A program made the position numbers and the translations under genes. Source: Desulfonatronospira thiodismutans ASO3-1 (lineage in GTDB: Bacteria; Desulfobacterota; Desulfovibrionia; Desulfovibrionales; Desulfonatronovibrionaceae). Taken from it: 64,000 nucleotides of DNA. Shown here one piece after another: positions 7,536-17,075 of the stretch; within the stretch, counting starts at the first letter, position 1, and each line of letters starts with the position of its first letter. Location: NCBI RefSeq assembly GCF_000174435.1, contig NZ_ACJN02000002.1:1108363-1172362 (forward strand), given 5' to 3'. Under the pieces are notes generated by a model. That model worked only from the letters and a program-made list of their open reading frames with translations, had not been told where the DNA came from and made no database searches.

Positions 7536-9930
7536 CTACTCCGAACAAAGCTTGCGGGCGAGTTTAACCGCGGACACGGCATCCCGGGCAAATCCGTGCG
7601 CCCCGATTCTTTCGGCATAAGCCTGGGTGACCACGGCACCGCCTATCATTACCTTGCACTTCAGTCCCTCTTTGTGCAGAAGCTCCACGCAGTCCTGCAT
7701 TTTGACCATGGTAGTGGTCATGAGGGCTGACAGGCCGATGACGCTGGCTTTTTCCTCCCTGGCCTTTTTTACTATTTCTTCCGCCGGGATGTCTATGCCC
7801 AGATCCACCACGTTGAATCCGTAGTTCTTGAGCATCAGGCAGACGATGTTTTTGCCTATGTCGTGGATGTCCCCCTCCACTGTGGCCATGAGGACCGTGG
7901 GGCCCTGCTCCTGCTCGTCCTGCTGCAAAAGGGGCTGCAGGTATTCAAAGCCCTTTTTCATGGTCTCGGCGCTTAAGATCAGCTGAGGCAGAAACAGTTC
8001 GCGTTTTTCGTATTTTTCCCCGACGATGTTAATGGCCGGGATCATCTCGCCGTCCACAAGCTGGAAGGCCTGTTGCCCGTCCTGGATTTCCTTTTCCAGA
8101 AGTGGGACTATATTGTCTTTTTTTGCCCCGGATGACGGCTTCCTGGATCGGGGATTCAAACTCCTGGCCGTCCTGCTCCCCGGGTGCATGCATTTCCCCG
8201 GATTCCCAACCGGCGTAGCGCATGGTGAATTCCTGGGCCTGGCTGTCATGTCCCAGCAGGGCGCTACAGGCATCCATGGCTTCCTTCATGCGGGTGGAGC
8301 GGGGGTCGCCGATGAAGGCGTTGAGCCCAGCCCCGGCGCACATGCTGAAGAAGTGTGCGTTAATGAGTTCCCTGGCCGGAAGTCCAAAGGATATGTTGGA
8401 AAGACCGGCCAGAGTGGCCAGCCCCCATTTTTCCCGGCAGTGTCTTATGGTCTCCAGGCAGTCCATGGCCGCCATGGGGTGTGATGAGACGGTCATGATG
8501 AGTACGTCAACGATGATCAGCCTGCGGGGAATGTTCAGCCTGTCTGCCCTTTCCAGGAGGTCTTCGATGATCTGGAGACGTTCGGCGGTGCTTTTCGGCA
8601 TCCTGCCTCCGCTTAAAGGCAGCAGGATGAAAGGAGCGCCGAAGTCGCGGCAGATGGGCCCCAGGCGCTCCATCTTGTCCTTTTCTCCGCTTATGGAATT
8701 GACCAGGGCGCTGCCCGGGTATTCCAGGAGGGCATTGTGAATGGCCTGTACATTGCTTGAATCTATGGCCAGGGGAGAGTCGAACCTGGATACCAGTTCA
8801 CGGCAAAGGGCCGGCAGTACCTTTTCTTCTTCCACCATGGGCGCACCCACATTGACGTCCATGATCCGGGCGCCGGAAGTAAACTGTTCTTCGGCGATCT
8901 CCAGGGCCCGGGTAAGCTGAAATCCCTGCAGCTGGGCAGCCAGGTCCTCCTTGCCCGTGGGATTTATCTTTTCCCCGATAAGGACAGGTGCAAACTGATG
9001 GCCAAAGGGCAGGGTCCTGCTTCTGGAGGTAAGAACTATTCCCGGCTGCTCTGTGGGTGTATTGGGCTTGTAAGAAGCACTGGCGGCCATGTTTTTCAGG
9101 GCCTTGATGTGCTCCGGAGTAGTCCCGCAGCATCCGCCCAGGAACTTGGCCCCCATGTCCAGGAAGACCCGCAGCTTGTCCGCGAATTCCTCCGGGCCTA
9201 CTTTGAAAACTGTTTCCCCGTCCTCCAGTACAGGTATGCCGGCATTGGGCTGAATAAGAAGAGGTGTGCAAAGCCTTGGCTGCATGGCCTGAACCAGGGG
9301 GACGAATTCTTCGGGTCCACAGCTGCAGTTGATGGCGATTATGTCCGCACCCAGGTTCTGCATTGTGTCCACAAAGACTTCCGGGGAGGTCCCGGTAAGG
9401 CTGGTCCCTTTTTCAAAGGTCATGGAGATGGCCACGGGCAGGCTGGATTCAAAGCGGGCAGCCATGACCACTGCCCGGGCCTCTGCCAGGTCCAGGTGGG
9501 TTTCCCCAAGGATCAGGTCCGCGCCTCCACGGGCCAGCCCGCGCACCTGCTGCCTGTATGCCTCCAGAACTTTGTCAAAGGTCATGTCTCCCAAGGGAGG
9601 GAGCATTTTGCCGGTGGGGCCGATGCTTCCAGCCACGAAGCCGTGGTCACCGGCAGCCTGCCTGGCTATCCCGGCCATTTTTTCGTTGAATTTTTCCGCA
9701 TCCACCCCGGGGTCCAGCTTGAAGGTGCTGCCGCCGAAGGTATTGGTGGTGATAACCCCTGCCCCTGCCTGGAGATAAAGAGAGTGTACTTCGCGGATGG
9801 CTTCCGGGTTTTCCTGCCCGAATTTTTCAGGGGAGTACCCTGCCTTGAGCCCCTTTGACTGCAACAGGGTGCCCATGCCTCCGTCAAATATCCCGATTTC
9901 GTTGTTGGATAAAAATTTTGTGAATTGCAT
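7536..9930 (-). CDS. metH: Cobalamin-dependent methionine synthase, short form, with one frameshift
   Basis: Two overlapping frames together encode one MetH of about 800 residues. The upstream part (9930 down to about 8125) carries the homocysteine S-methyltransferase domain (FDGGMGTLLQS; zinc ligands in NCSCG and GGCCGTTPEH). It also carries the pterin-binding domain (GEKINPTGK, DVNVGAPMVEEE, IDSSN). The downstream part (about 8117 to 7536) has the B12 cap and B12-binding domain with GDIHDIGKNIV (DxHxxG) and the GLSALMTTTM and IGGAVV blocks. The frames join at a run of seven A (seven T on + at 8118-8124), where one base too many breaks the frame. No AdoMet reactivation domain follows, as in other short MetH proteins of anaerobes. 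A sequencing or assembly error is the simplest cause; true inactivation is possible. Confidence 0.88.
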
Positions 9931-10101
9931 TCAAATGTCTATATACCTAATCCGGCTCAAGGTAAAGGGAAGTTTTGCTGGTCTGCCGGCCAGCACGTCC
10001 TTTCCCTCGAGCTGGTTGTAAGCATCCATCTTGGCCCTGAACTTCTTGGCAAAATCAATACAGTATAAAACACTATCATCTTCGATTGCTACTTTTTTAA
10101 A
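9931..10101 (-). pseudogene. Short open frame abutting metH, possible gene remnant
   Basis: The minus strand is open from 10101 and ends with a TGA directly against the metH start (TGAATG). It reads as coding-like (IDFAKKFRAKMDAYNQLEGK, then AGRPAKLPFTLSRI) and is bounded upstream by a stop codon with no normal start. An internal ATG at 10029 would give 32 residues. I do not recognise the family. It is either the tail of a decayed gene or a short leader peptide. Between 10102 and 10377 I see no gene, only an AT-rich stretch before rpoH that includes a GGGGTCAGGTCTT motif near 10169. Confidence 0.35.
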
Positions 10102-10377
10102 TTAGGCTGGCACGCTAACCACATTGAACACCAGAAGTCAAACAGGCGCAACGAAAACAGGGATTAAGCGGGGTCAGGTCTTCTCTTGATATTTACCTGT
10201 TGAAAAACATTGATAATGGATGATAAAAGATTTATAAAATTATTTCTGAACCAGAGCTGAGTATGTTTTGATTTTAAAATCTCCACGCATTGGGGTATAT
10301 AAGTTGTATGGACATAAACAACAAACAAAGGCGGTCACTCAAATAATTTTTGAAATATAATACGATTAAAGGGTCTT

Positions 10378-11388
10378 ATGACCATAGACAAGGATAATAT
10401 GACTCAAAGAAAAAAAGAAAGACAGGATATAAAAGCACCTGAAGAAGGTCAGCTGGATGAAAAGAAGGTGGCTGAGAAGCTGGAGAGTGCCGTGGGCAAA
10501 GAGGTCAGTCCGTTGCCGGGCAATACTCCCATGCCCATGGACGCCCTGCGCATTTACCTGCGCCAGGTGGGCAATTTCCCCACCATGTCCGCTGAAGAGG
10601 AATTCGAGCTGGCCAGGAAGTTCAGGGATGAGGGCAACCAGGATGCTGCGTTCATGCTCATTACCTCCAACCTGCGCCTGGTGGTCAAGATCGCCATGGA
10701 ATTTCAGCGAAAATGGATGAAAAACGTCCTGGACCTGATCCAGGAAGGCAATGTAGGCTTGATGAAGGCCCTGAAAAAATTCGATCCGGACAAGGGAATC
10801 AAGTTTTCCTATTATGCCTCTTTCTGGATCCGGGCCTATATCCTGAAATTCATCATGGACAACTGGCGTATGGTCAAAGTAGGCACCACTCAGGCCCAGC
10901 GCAAGCTCTTCTACAATCTGAGCAAGGAGAAGCAGAGGCTGGAGTCCATGGGCATAACTGCGGACGCGGATGCCATATCCCAGAGCCTGGATGTTTCCGA
11001 AACAGACGTGGTGGAAATGGGCCAGCGCCTGGGCCAGCATGACCTCTCCCTGGACATGCCTTACAACGAAGATTCTGATGTGACTCCCATGAATGTAATC
11101 CCGGCCCTGGGCGACGGGGCCGAAGAGATACTTCTGCAGGGAGAAACGGCCCAGCTTCTGCAGCAGAACATAAAGGAGCTGATGCCGAAGCTCAGCGACA
11201 AGGAAAAAGATATTATTGAAATGCGGCTGCTGGCGGAAAGCCCGGTCACCCTTCGAGAGATCGGTGAAAAATACGGCATAACCAGGGAAAGGGTCCGCCA
11301 GATAGAATCCAGGCTGCTTGGCAAGATCAAGGCCCATATCCAGGAAAACATCGATGATTTTTCCAGGGAGTGGATCGAGGATGCTTGA
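10378..11388 (+). CDS. rpoH: Heat-shock sigma factor RpoH (sigma-32 type)
   Basis: A 336-residue sigma-70 family protein. After a charged N-terminal tail, region 1.2 begins near residue 55 (DALRIYLRQVGNFP). Region 2 follows with NLRLVVKIA and DLIQEGNVGLMKALKKFDP, then the aromatic KFSYYASFWIRAYI segment. The NWRMVKVGTTQAQRKLFYNL block is the RpoH box, which separates this from RpoD. The region 4 helix-turn-helix is TLREIGEKYGITRERVRQIE near residue 295. The start is preceded by AAAGGG. A TATAAT at 10356-10361 lies too close to the start to be a convincing promoter. Its stop overlaps the HD gene by 8 bp, opening a six-gene operon. Confidence 0.9.
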   Translation: MTIDKDNMTQRKKERQDIKAPEEGQLDEKKVAEKLESAVGKEVSPLPGNTPMPMDALRIYLRQVGNFPTMSAEEEFELARKFRDEGNQDAAFMLITSNLRLVVKIAMEFQRKWMKNVLDLIQEGNVGLMKALKKFDPDKGIKFSYYASFWIRAYILKFIMDNWRMVKVGTTQAQRKLFYNLSKEKQRLESMGITADADAISQSLDVSETDVVEMGQRLGQHDLSLDMPYNEDSDVTPMNVIPALGDGAEEILLQGETAQLLQQNIKELMPKLSDKEKDIIEMRLLAESPVTLREIGEKYGITRERVRQIESRLLGKIKAHIQENIDDFSREWIEDA

Positions 11389-12154
11389 GGAACTGAAAAG
11401 CGTTCAGGAGCAGGCCCGGGTCATGGCAGGGAAGTACAGTCTGGGCTTTTACACCCGCTACAGCAGGGAGCATGCCCGCTCCAAAGAAATCTTCTTCAGT
11501 CACCCGCTTATACAGCGCCTGCGCGAGGACGTTGTGCCCTTTCTCAATGATGGATTCGGGCACGGGATAGAGCACTGCAAGAAGGTCAGTATTGACGCCG
11601 GCACACTTGCACTCATCGAAACCAGGTCGTGGCTGGATGTCAAGGCCGGCAAGCGCATCACCCTTCTGGCCCAGATGGCCGGCCTTCTGCATGACATCAG
11701 CCGGCATGAAAGGGATCATGCCCGGAAGGGGGCGGAATTTTCAAGGATAATCCTGCAGTATTACCCTCTCGGACCGGAAGAGCTGGATGGACTGGCATTT
11801 GCCGTGCGCAACCACGAAGCGTTCAGAGAGGTTCTCGAACCTGCAGATCAAAGGCAGGCGGTTTTAAGCGACGTACTTTATGACGCGGACAAGTTCAGAT
11901 GGGGACCGGACAATTTCGTCACCACCCTCTGGGAGATATGCTCCTGCGAGGAATGGTCCCTGGAAGATATCATAGACAGGTTCCCAAAGGGACTGTCATA
12001 CATTGAAAAGGTGCAGGAAACCTTCAGGACTTCCACTGGACGCCTTTACGGCCCGGAATTCATCCAGTGCGGCCTGGAAATGGGCAGGGCCCTGTACAGG
12101 AACCTGAGGGATCAGTACAGTGACAGCCTGGAGCATAATCTGCTCAGGGATTGA
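11381..12154 (+). CDS. HD-domain phosphohydrolase-like protein
   Basis: About 257 residues with an HD-type metal-dependent hydrolase fold. The sequence shows GHGIEHCKKV near residue 60 (first histidine), AGLLHDISRHERDHARKG near 105 (the HD pair), and a later SDVLYDADKFRWG with a further acidic residue. The substrate is unknown; such proteins usually cleave nucleotides or phosphoesters. The ATG at 11381 overlaps the rpoH stop, consistent with translational coupling. A longer in-frame extension would lie wholly inside rpoH. Confidence 0.82.
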   Translation: MLEELKSVQEQARVMAGKYSLGFYTRYSREHARSKEIFFSHPLIQRLREDVVPFLNDGFGHGIEHCKKVSIDAGTLALIETRSWLDVKAGKRITLLAQMAGLLHDISRHERDHARKGAEFSRIILQYYPLGPEELDGLAFAVRNHEAFREVLEPADQRQAVLSDVLYDADKFRWGPDNFVTTLWEICSCEEWSLEDIIDRFPKGLSYIEKVQETFRTSTGRLYGPEFIQCGLEMGRALYRNLRDQYSDSLEHNLLRD

Positions 12155-12157
12155 AGA

Positions 12158-13864
12158 ATGGGTAAAAAAATTCTGGTTATCATGATTGCGGCTGTGGTCC
12201 TGGGCTGCGCCCCTAAAACCCAGCAGCCCGAGACGGCGAAAACAGGCCGGGAGCTGACTCCCCAGGCCCAGGTTACCTACCATTACCTGAAGTCCCTGGA
12301 CTATCAGGCCGCAGGGGACCACGAAAAGGCCGCCCTTGCCCTGGAAAAGGCTCTGGTTCTGGGTCCGTCTGTGCGCCTGTATCAGGATCTGGCCAGGGAG
12401 TATCTGCGTCAGGGGGAAAAACAAAAGGCCGTGGATATTCTGCAGGATGCCACCGGGATTTATCCCCGTACCCCTGAACTGTATTTTCAGATGGCTGAAT
12501 TTTACCTGGTCAAAGGTGACAGGTCCGGGGCTGTAAAGGCCCTGGAAAAATACAAGGATCTGGTGCCGGAGGATCTTGACGTTTACGAGGACCTGGCTGC
12601 ATTTTATATCGAAATGCGTGATTATGCCGGAGCAGTGGATCTTTTGCAGGAAATCCCCCCGGATGAAATGACCCCGGAGATGCATTACTATATGGGCCGG
12701 GCCAAAAGCGAACTCGGCGAGAAGACAGACGCGGTGGCTTACCTGGATAAAGCGGTGCAGGCCCGACCGGGATTTATGCAGGCCTGGGCTGAAAAGGCCT
12801 TTATATATGAGCAGGAAAGGGATTACCTCCAGGCCGAGAGAATTTATCAGCAGCTGCTCAAGATGGGCGAGAGAAGCCCGGACCTGATTCTTCGAATTGT
12901 GGAGCTGAACCTGCTTTTGAATGATCCTGAAAGGGCCGTGGCCATGTTCGGCAAAGGCCCGGATGAAGTCCGTTTTCAGCTGGATATGGTGAACCAGTTT
13001 ATCCGCAATGAGTTTTACGAGCATGCAGATATTTTACTGCAGGACATCGCTGCTGAGAGTGATTACCCGGACACCATGTATTTTTACTTTGCTCTCATAG
13101 CCTACGAGGGCCGAAACGATCCACAGCTGGCCCTGGACTATCTTTCCAGGATTTCCAAAGAGGATTCTTATCATCTGCAGGCCCTTTCCTTCAGGGTCCA
13201 GATCCTTTTTCATGAAAAGAACTACCAGGAAGCCCTTGAATTGTCCCGCAAGGGCCAGGAGCTTCATCCCGGGGAGGACAGGGTTCACCTCTTTGAAGCC
13301 ATTGTCCTGGAAGCCATGGAAGAATACCAGGAAGCCAGGAAAGTTCTGGAAAAAGCCCTGGAAAAATGGCCCGGGCAGACTGATTTCCTGTTCCGCAAGG
13401 GTGTAGTGCTGGATAAAAGCGGCAAAACAGAAAAGTCTCTGCAGATAATGGAAGAGATCATCGCCCTGGACCAGGAGCATCACGAGGCCCTCAACTACGT
13501 GGGCTACACTCTGGCCGACCAGGACAGGGACCTGGACCGGGCCATGATCCTTATCAAGAGGGCGCTGGAGCTGGATCCTGGAAATGGCTACTATATTGAT
13601 TCACTGGCCTGGGTATATTACCGGCAGGGAAGCTATGAAAAGGCCTGGGAGGAGATTCTGGCTGCAGTGGAACAGGTGGATGACGAGGCGGTGATCTGGG
13701 AGCATTACGGGGATATAGCCAAGGCCCTGGGAAAACGCGAACATGCCCTGCATGGTTATGAAAAGGCCCTGGAACTGGACCCGGAAAACCCCGAACACCT
13801 CAGGGAACAAAGGGCAAAAGTCAAGGATATGCCTGAAAACGAGTCAGCAAAGGCCGGTCCATGA
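12158..13864 (+). CDS. TPR-repeat lipoprotein
   Basis: A 568-residue protein. Residues 1-17 form a short signal ending in a lipobox-like VVLGC, so it is probably lipid-anchored. The rest is a long array of tetratricopeptide-like helix pairs, recognisable by repeated ALEKAL, A-LDP, YYRQGSYEKAWEE and YEKALELDPENPEH units. Such proteins scaffold envelope complexes. The stop overlaps the start of the next lipoprotein gene by 4 bp (ATGA), so the two products are probably made together and may act as a pair. Confidence 0.88.
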   Translation: MGKKILVIMIAAVVLGCAPKTQQPETAKTGRELTPQAQVTYHYLKSLDYQAAGDHEKAALALEKALVLGPSVRLYQDLAREYLRQGEKQKAVDILQDATGIYPRTPELYFQMAEFYLVKGDRSGAVKALEKYKDLVPEDLDVYEDLAAFYIEMRDYAGAVDLLQEIPPDEMTPEMHYYMGRAKSELGEKTDAVAYLDKAVQARPGFMQAWAEKAFIYEQERDYLQAERIYQQLLKMGERSPDLILRIVELNLLLNDPERAVAMFGKGPDEVRFQLDMVNQFIRNEFYEHADILLQDIAAESDYPDTMYFYFALIAYEGRNDPQLALDYLSRISKEDSYHLQALSFRVQILFHEKNYQEALELSRKGQELHPGEDRVHLFEAIVLEAMEEYQEARKVLEKALEKWPGQTDFLFRKGVVLDKSGKTEKSLQIMEEIIALDQEHHEALNYVGYTLADQDRDLDRAMILIKRALELDPGNGYYIDSLAWVYYRQGSYEKAWEEILAAVEQVDDEAVIWEHYGDIAKALGKREHALHGYEKALELDPENPEHLREQRAKVKDMPENESAKAGP

Positions 13865-14616
13865 AATTTTACTGCGGCATTTTGTGCCTTCTGCTATCCA
13901 CATTTCTTGTTTTTTCCTGCGCCCCCAAGCGCATCCCCGTGGAGAGGCCCCCGGAGGTGGTATGGCAGGATTTCTGGGAGCAAAGCTCCAGTTTCCAGGA
14001 AGACCAGGAGTTTTATATCCAGACCAGCGTGAACTATTCCACCCCGGACCAGCAGCGCAGGGTGCAGGCGGCGATATGGGGTTTTGCAGGTTATCCGGTA
14101 CGCATGGACATCTCTGCCGGTTTCGGCCAGACAGTTTCCATGTGGCTGGAGGATGAACTGAGGTGGCAAGCCTATAATCCCGGAGAAAACACCCGCTACA
14201 TACATCACGACGGAAGCAGGGGGGCGACCCTCCTGGGTTTTCCCACACCCATGGGCCTGAGGGAGACCAGCCTTGTACTTCTGGGGGATTTCCAGCATCT
14301 TGTCCCCCGGGAGTATCACCGGGTTGAATCCCATGAGAATATGTGGAAGTATTACTTTGAAGACGAAAACATCACGAGCGTTGTACTGGAGCAGGACGGC
14401 AGTCTGAACATGATCAAGGGTGATGGATGGCATGTGGAGTTCAAGGGTATTGAGCAGGAAAACGACCTGTTTTATTTCTCCAGGCTGGATATGCATCTGT
14501 CCGAGGACAAGGAGGCCGTAATCCGCATCAGGTCTGTGGATGTGGACAGAACCTGGGATCAAGAGCAGATGAGCCTGGACCCTCCAGATGGGACACGGAC
14601 TATATTCCTGCATTAG
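13861..14616 (+). CDS. LolB-like outer-membrane lipoprotein
   Basis: A 251-residue protein with a lipoprotein signal (LLLSTFLVFSC lipobox at residues 10-20). The mature part is beta-rich with a RVQAAIWGFAGYPVRMDISAG segment, reminiscent of LolB-type lipid-binding folds that insert lipoproteins into the outer membrane. The match is on general layout and position rather than on a diagnostic motif. The start overlaps the TPR lipoprotein stop. Confidence 0.6.
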   Translation: MKFYCGILCLLLSTFLVFSCAPKRIPVERPPEVVWQDFWEQSSSFQEDQEFYIQTSVNYSTPDQQRRVQAAIWGFAGYPVRMDISAGFGQTVSMWLEDELRWQAYNPGENTRYIHHDGSRGATLLGFPTPMGLRETSLVLLGDFQHLVPREYHRVESHENMWKYYFEDENITSVVLEQDGSLNMIKGDGWHVEFKGIEQENDLFYFSRLDMHLSEDKEAVIRIRSVDVDRTWDQEQMSLDPPDGTRTIFLH

Positions 14617-14645
14617 TCAACTTCCAAAACACACGGAGTAATCAC

Positions 14646-15017
14646 ATGAGCTTTCGGGAACAAATGGATCGTCTGGTGCGCAGCTTCGAGCTTAATCCCT
14701 GGCAACTCTTTCTGGTGGGCTGGCGTCTTATTCTAAGCGAGATACGCTGGAATTTCACCCGTATGTTCAGGCAGTGGGAGATCCGGCAGATGAAAAAAAG
14801 GCTGGACCAGGAGAAGCTCAAGCTGGCTGAGGCGGTGGTTTCCGGTACCTCAGGCCGGCAGGAGGCCCTGAACCTGAAAGATTCGGATCTCGATCTGGTC
14901 CTGGGTCAGGTGAGCTTTCTGGAAGAGGAAATATCCCACCTGGAAAACGAACTCCAGGCCCGGCGCAGAGCCTTTCTGGAAAACCGCATGTCCAGATACC
15001 TGGGCCGGCAGGATTAG
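14646..15017 (+). CDS. Small coiled-coil protein of unknown function
   Basis: A 123-residue protein not recognised as a known family. An N-terminal amphipathic/hydrophobic stretch (LNPWQLFLVGWRLILSEIRW) is followed by highly charged helices with heptad-like spacing (RQMKKRLDQEKLKLAEAV and VSFLEEEISHLENELQARRR). It may be a membrane-associated coiled coil. It lies 29 bp after the LolB-like gene and 26 bp before rpiB, inside the rpoH operon. Confidence 0.65.
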   Translation: MSFREQMDRLVRSFELNPWQLFLVGWRLILSEIRWNFTRMFRQWEIRQMKKRLDQEKLKLAEAVVSGTSGRQEALNLKDSDLDLVLGQVSFLEEEISHLENELQARRRAFLENRMSRYLGRQD

Positions 15018-15043
15018 ACCGCTTGCATAAAGGCGAAAGAATC

Positions 15044-15478
15044 ATGAATAAAACCGTGGTCTTTGGTTCGGACCATGCAGGGCTGTGGCTGAAAAGGGTC
15101 CTGATGGACCGTCTAAGTAATGACCGGCAGACAATAGACGTGGGGACCGAAGATGATTCCAGCTGCGATTACCCTGTTTACGCAGGCAGGCTGTGTGAAA
15201 AAGTCCTGGAGCTTCAGTGCCTGGGTGTTCTCATCTGCGGTTCCGGCCTGGGCATGTCCATGACAGCCAACCGTTTCCGGGGAATCCGGGCAGCTCTTTG
15301 CTGCAACGAATACATGGCCAGGATGGCCAGAAAGCACAATAACGCCAATGTCCTGTGCATGGGCGAAAGGGTCATTGGAGTGGATCTGGCCGGCAGCATC
15401 CTGGATGTCTTCCTGGAGACCGGATTTGAGGGGGGCAGGCATGCAAAGCGCCTGGATATTATTGAGGAAATTGCCTGA
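15044..15478 (+). CDS. rpiB: Ribose-5-phosphate isomerase B
   Basis: A 144-residue sugar-phosphate isomerase interconverting ribose 5-phosphate and ribulose 5-phosphate in the pentose phosphate pathway. The N-terminal VFGSDHAGLWLK, the DVGTEDDSSCDYP segment, the CGSGLGMSMTANRFRGIRAA phosphate-binding region with the catalytic cysteine, and HNNANVLCMGERVIG are all diagnostic of RpiB/LacAB. The ATG at 15044 follows AAGGCGAAAG; an upstream ATG at 15023 has no better site. It is the last gene of the rpoH operon and converges with the ahb operon. Confidence 0.95.
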   Translation: MNKTVVFGSDHAGLWLKRVLMDRLSNDRQTIDVGTEDDSSCDYPVYAGRLCEKVLELQCLGVLICGSGLGMSMTANRFRGIRAALCCNEYMARMARKHNNANVLCMGERVIGVDLAGSILDVFLETGFEGGRHAKRLDIIEEIA

Positions 15479-15525
15479 TCCCCGGACCCTGGATCTTTAT
15501 GCGCAGGGGGTGCATAGTCCCATTT

Positions 15526-15978
15526 CTATTCCATGGGAAAATCCACCTTGATCTTGAACATGTTCCTGGCGGGCAGGTTCAGGATTTCTATGCCGGTAAC
15601 GGCGGTGATCTGCTGTAAGGATTCCTGTACCTTTTCCTTAGACGGCCCTATATAAGTAAACCAGACATTATTTCTGTGTCTGCGCAGGTAGTTGTGGGTA
15701 ACCCCGGGATGCTGGTTTACCTCGGTTATGAACTCCTGCAGCTTTTCTTCCGGAACCGCAGCGGCGCACAGGGTGCTGTGCCAGCCCAGCTGCCTGGAAT
15801 TGAAGTTTCCGCCTATTCTTCTTATCACCCCTTTTTGCTTCAGGCTCCTGACCCTGGCCAGGGTCTCGGCCTGGGTAAGCCCGACCATCCGGCCCACTGT
15901 GGCATAGGGGCTGGGATCTATGGGAAAATCCGTCTGGATTATATCCAGGATTTTTTTGTCCGTCGCGCTCAGTTCCAA
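15526..15978 (-). CDS. ahbA: Siroheme decarboxylase subunit (AhbA-like)
   Basis: A 150-residue AsnC/Lrp-like protein of the NirD/AhbA-AhbB family. The heterodimer converts siroheme to 12,18-didecarboxysiroheme. An N-terminal winged helix-turn-helix (LSATDKKILDIIQTDFP...VIRRIGGNFNSR) is followed by a ferredoxin-like domain with HPGVTHNYLRRHRNNVWFT, whose histidine and arginine are typical of the active-site region. The GGNFNSR/STLCAAAVP pattern is closer to what I recall for AhbA than AhbB, but this assignment is tentative. The start is TTG at 15978 with AGAGG just upstream. The partner subunit is not present in this window. Confidence 0.8.
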   Translation of the reverse strand: MELSATDKKILDIIQTDFPIDPSPYATVGRMVGLTQAETLARVRSLKQKGVIRRIGGNFNSRQLGWHSTLCAAAVPEEKLQEFITEVNQHPGVTHNYLRRHRNNVWFTYIGPSKEKVQESLQQITAVTGIEILNLPARNMFKIKVDFPME

Positions 15979-15992
15979 GGGGCCTCTCTTTT

Positions 15993-17075
15993 TTAGCTTT
16001 TTACCGGCTCATAGGAGCAAAGAGGTTCCTGAGCCAGGTAGTCCCCGCTCATGGTATAGGCTCTGGCCCGGCATCCCCCGCAGACACGGTGGAATTCACA
16101 CTTGCCGCACTTGCCTTTGTAGGCGCTTATGTCGCGCAGGGCGTTGAAATGCTGCGAGCTTTGCCATATTTCAGGAAAGGGCGTGGTCTTGATGTTGCCG
16201 CAGTCCAGTTCCAGGTAGCCGCAGGGCTGTACCTGGCCCACATGGGAGATAAAGCAGAATCCGATGCCGCCCAGGCACCCCCTGGACATGGCGTCCAGGC
16301 CGAAGTTTTCCCTGGTGACATCCACGTTCTCCTCCCGGGCCCGCTGGCGCATGATGCGGTAGTAATGCGGGGCGCAGGTGGCCTTGAGGTGCATGTCCGT
16401 GGTCTTTCTAAAGTCATAGAACCAGTTCAGGACATCTTCGTACTGCCGGGCGCTTATGAACTGGTCCCGAAGATCAGCGCCCCTGCCGGTGGGAACCAGC
16501 ATAAATATATGCCAGGCCACTGCACCCAGGTCTCTGGCCAGATTGAATATATCCTTGAACTTGTCCAGGTTGTCCTTAGTGACTGTAGTATTGATCTGAA
16601 ACTCCACCCCGGCGGATTTGAGGTACTCGATGCCGGCCATGGACTGCTCAAAGGCACCCGGTACCCCGCGGAGCAGGTCGTGTTCCTGAGCAGTTGGTCC
16701 GTCAATGGAAATGCTGCAGCGCTGGATCCCTGAGGACTTTATTTCTTTTGCATTTTCCGGGGTGATAAGCGTTCCGTTGGGGGCCATGACGCAGCGAAGT
16801 CCCTGGGAATCGGCGTAGGAGATGAGTTCAAAAATATCCGGGCGAAGCAAGGGCTCGCCCCCGGTAAAGATGACCACCGGATTGCCCACCTGGGGAAAGG
16901 TGTCGATGAGCGACCTGGCCTGAGCTGTATCCAGCTCTCCGGGGTAGGGCTCCGGGTGGGCCTCGGCCCGGCAATGGCTGCAGGCCAGGTTGCAGGACCT
17001 GGTAACCTCCCAGGCCACCAGCCTGAGATCAGGGGCCTTTGCAGGGCTTGTGGCATCATGATTTTGACTATTCAT
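15993..17075 (-). CDS. ahbD: Fe-coproporphyrin III decarboxylase (heme synthase), radical SAM
   Basis: A 360-residue radical SAM enzyme. The cluster-binding CNLACSHC motif is near residue 29, the [11 protein letters not shown]-binding segment near 72, and a C-terminal SPASM-type cysteine set ([17 protein letters not shown] and a final C) would hold a second iron-sulfur cluster. It performs the last step of the alternative heme pathway, oxidatively decarboxylating two propionates of Fe-coproporphyrin III to vinyl groups. Its start overlaps the hemB end by 8 bp, and ahbA follows 14 bp downstream, so all four genes form one operon. Confidence 0.92.
   Translation of the reverse strand: MNSQNHDATSPAKAPDLRLVAWEVTRSCNLACSHCRAEAHPEPYPGELDTAQARSLIDTFPQVGNPVVIFTGGEPLLRPDIFELISYADSQGLRCVMAPNGTLITPENAKEIKSSGIQRCSISIDGPTAQEHDLLRGVPGAFEQSMAGIEYLKSAGVEFQINTTVTKDNLDKFKDIFNLARDLGAVAWHIFMLVPTGRGADLRDQFISARQYEDVLNWFYDFRKTTDMHLKATCAPHYYRIMRQRAREENVDVTRENFGLDAMSRGCLGGIGFCFISHVGQVQPCGYLELDCGNIKTTPFPEIWQSSQHFNALRDISAYKGKCGKCEFHRVCGGCRARAYTMSGDYLAQEPLCSYEPVKS

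Noticed and set aside
8110..8130. Programmed minus-one frameshift in metH
   Set aside because: The shift needed is plus one (or minus two), so a slippery A7 heptamer of the minus-one type cannot join the halves.
10165..10190. GGGGTCAGGTCTT motif as an end of a REP-associated transposase element
   Set aside because: Only one copy and no transposase nearby; too short to support an element.
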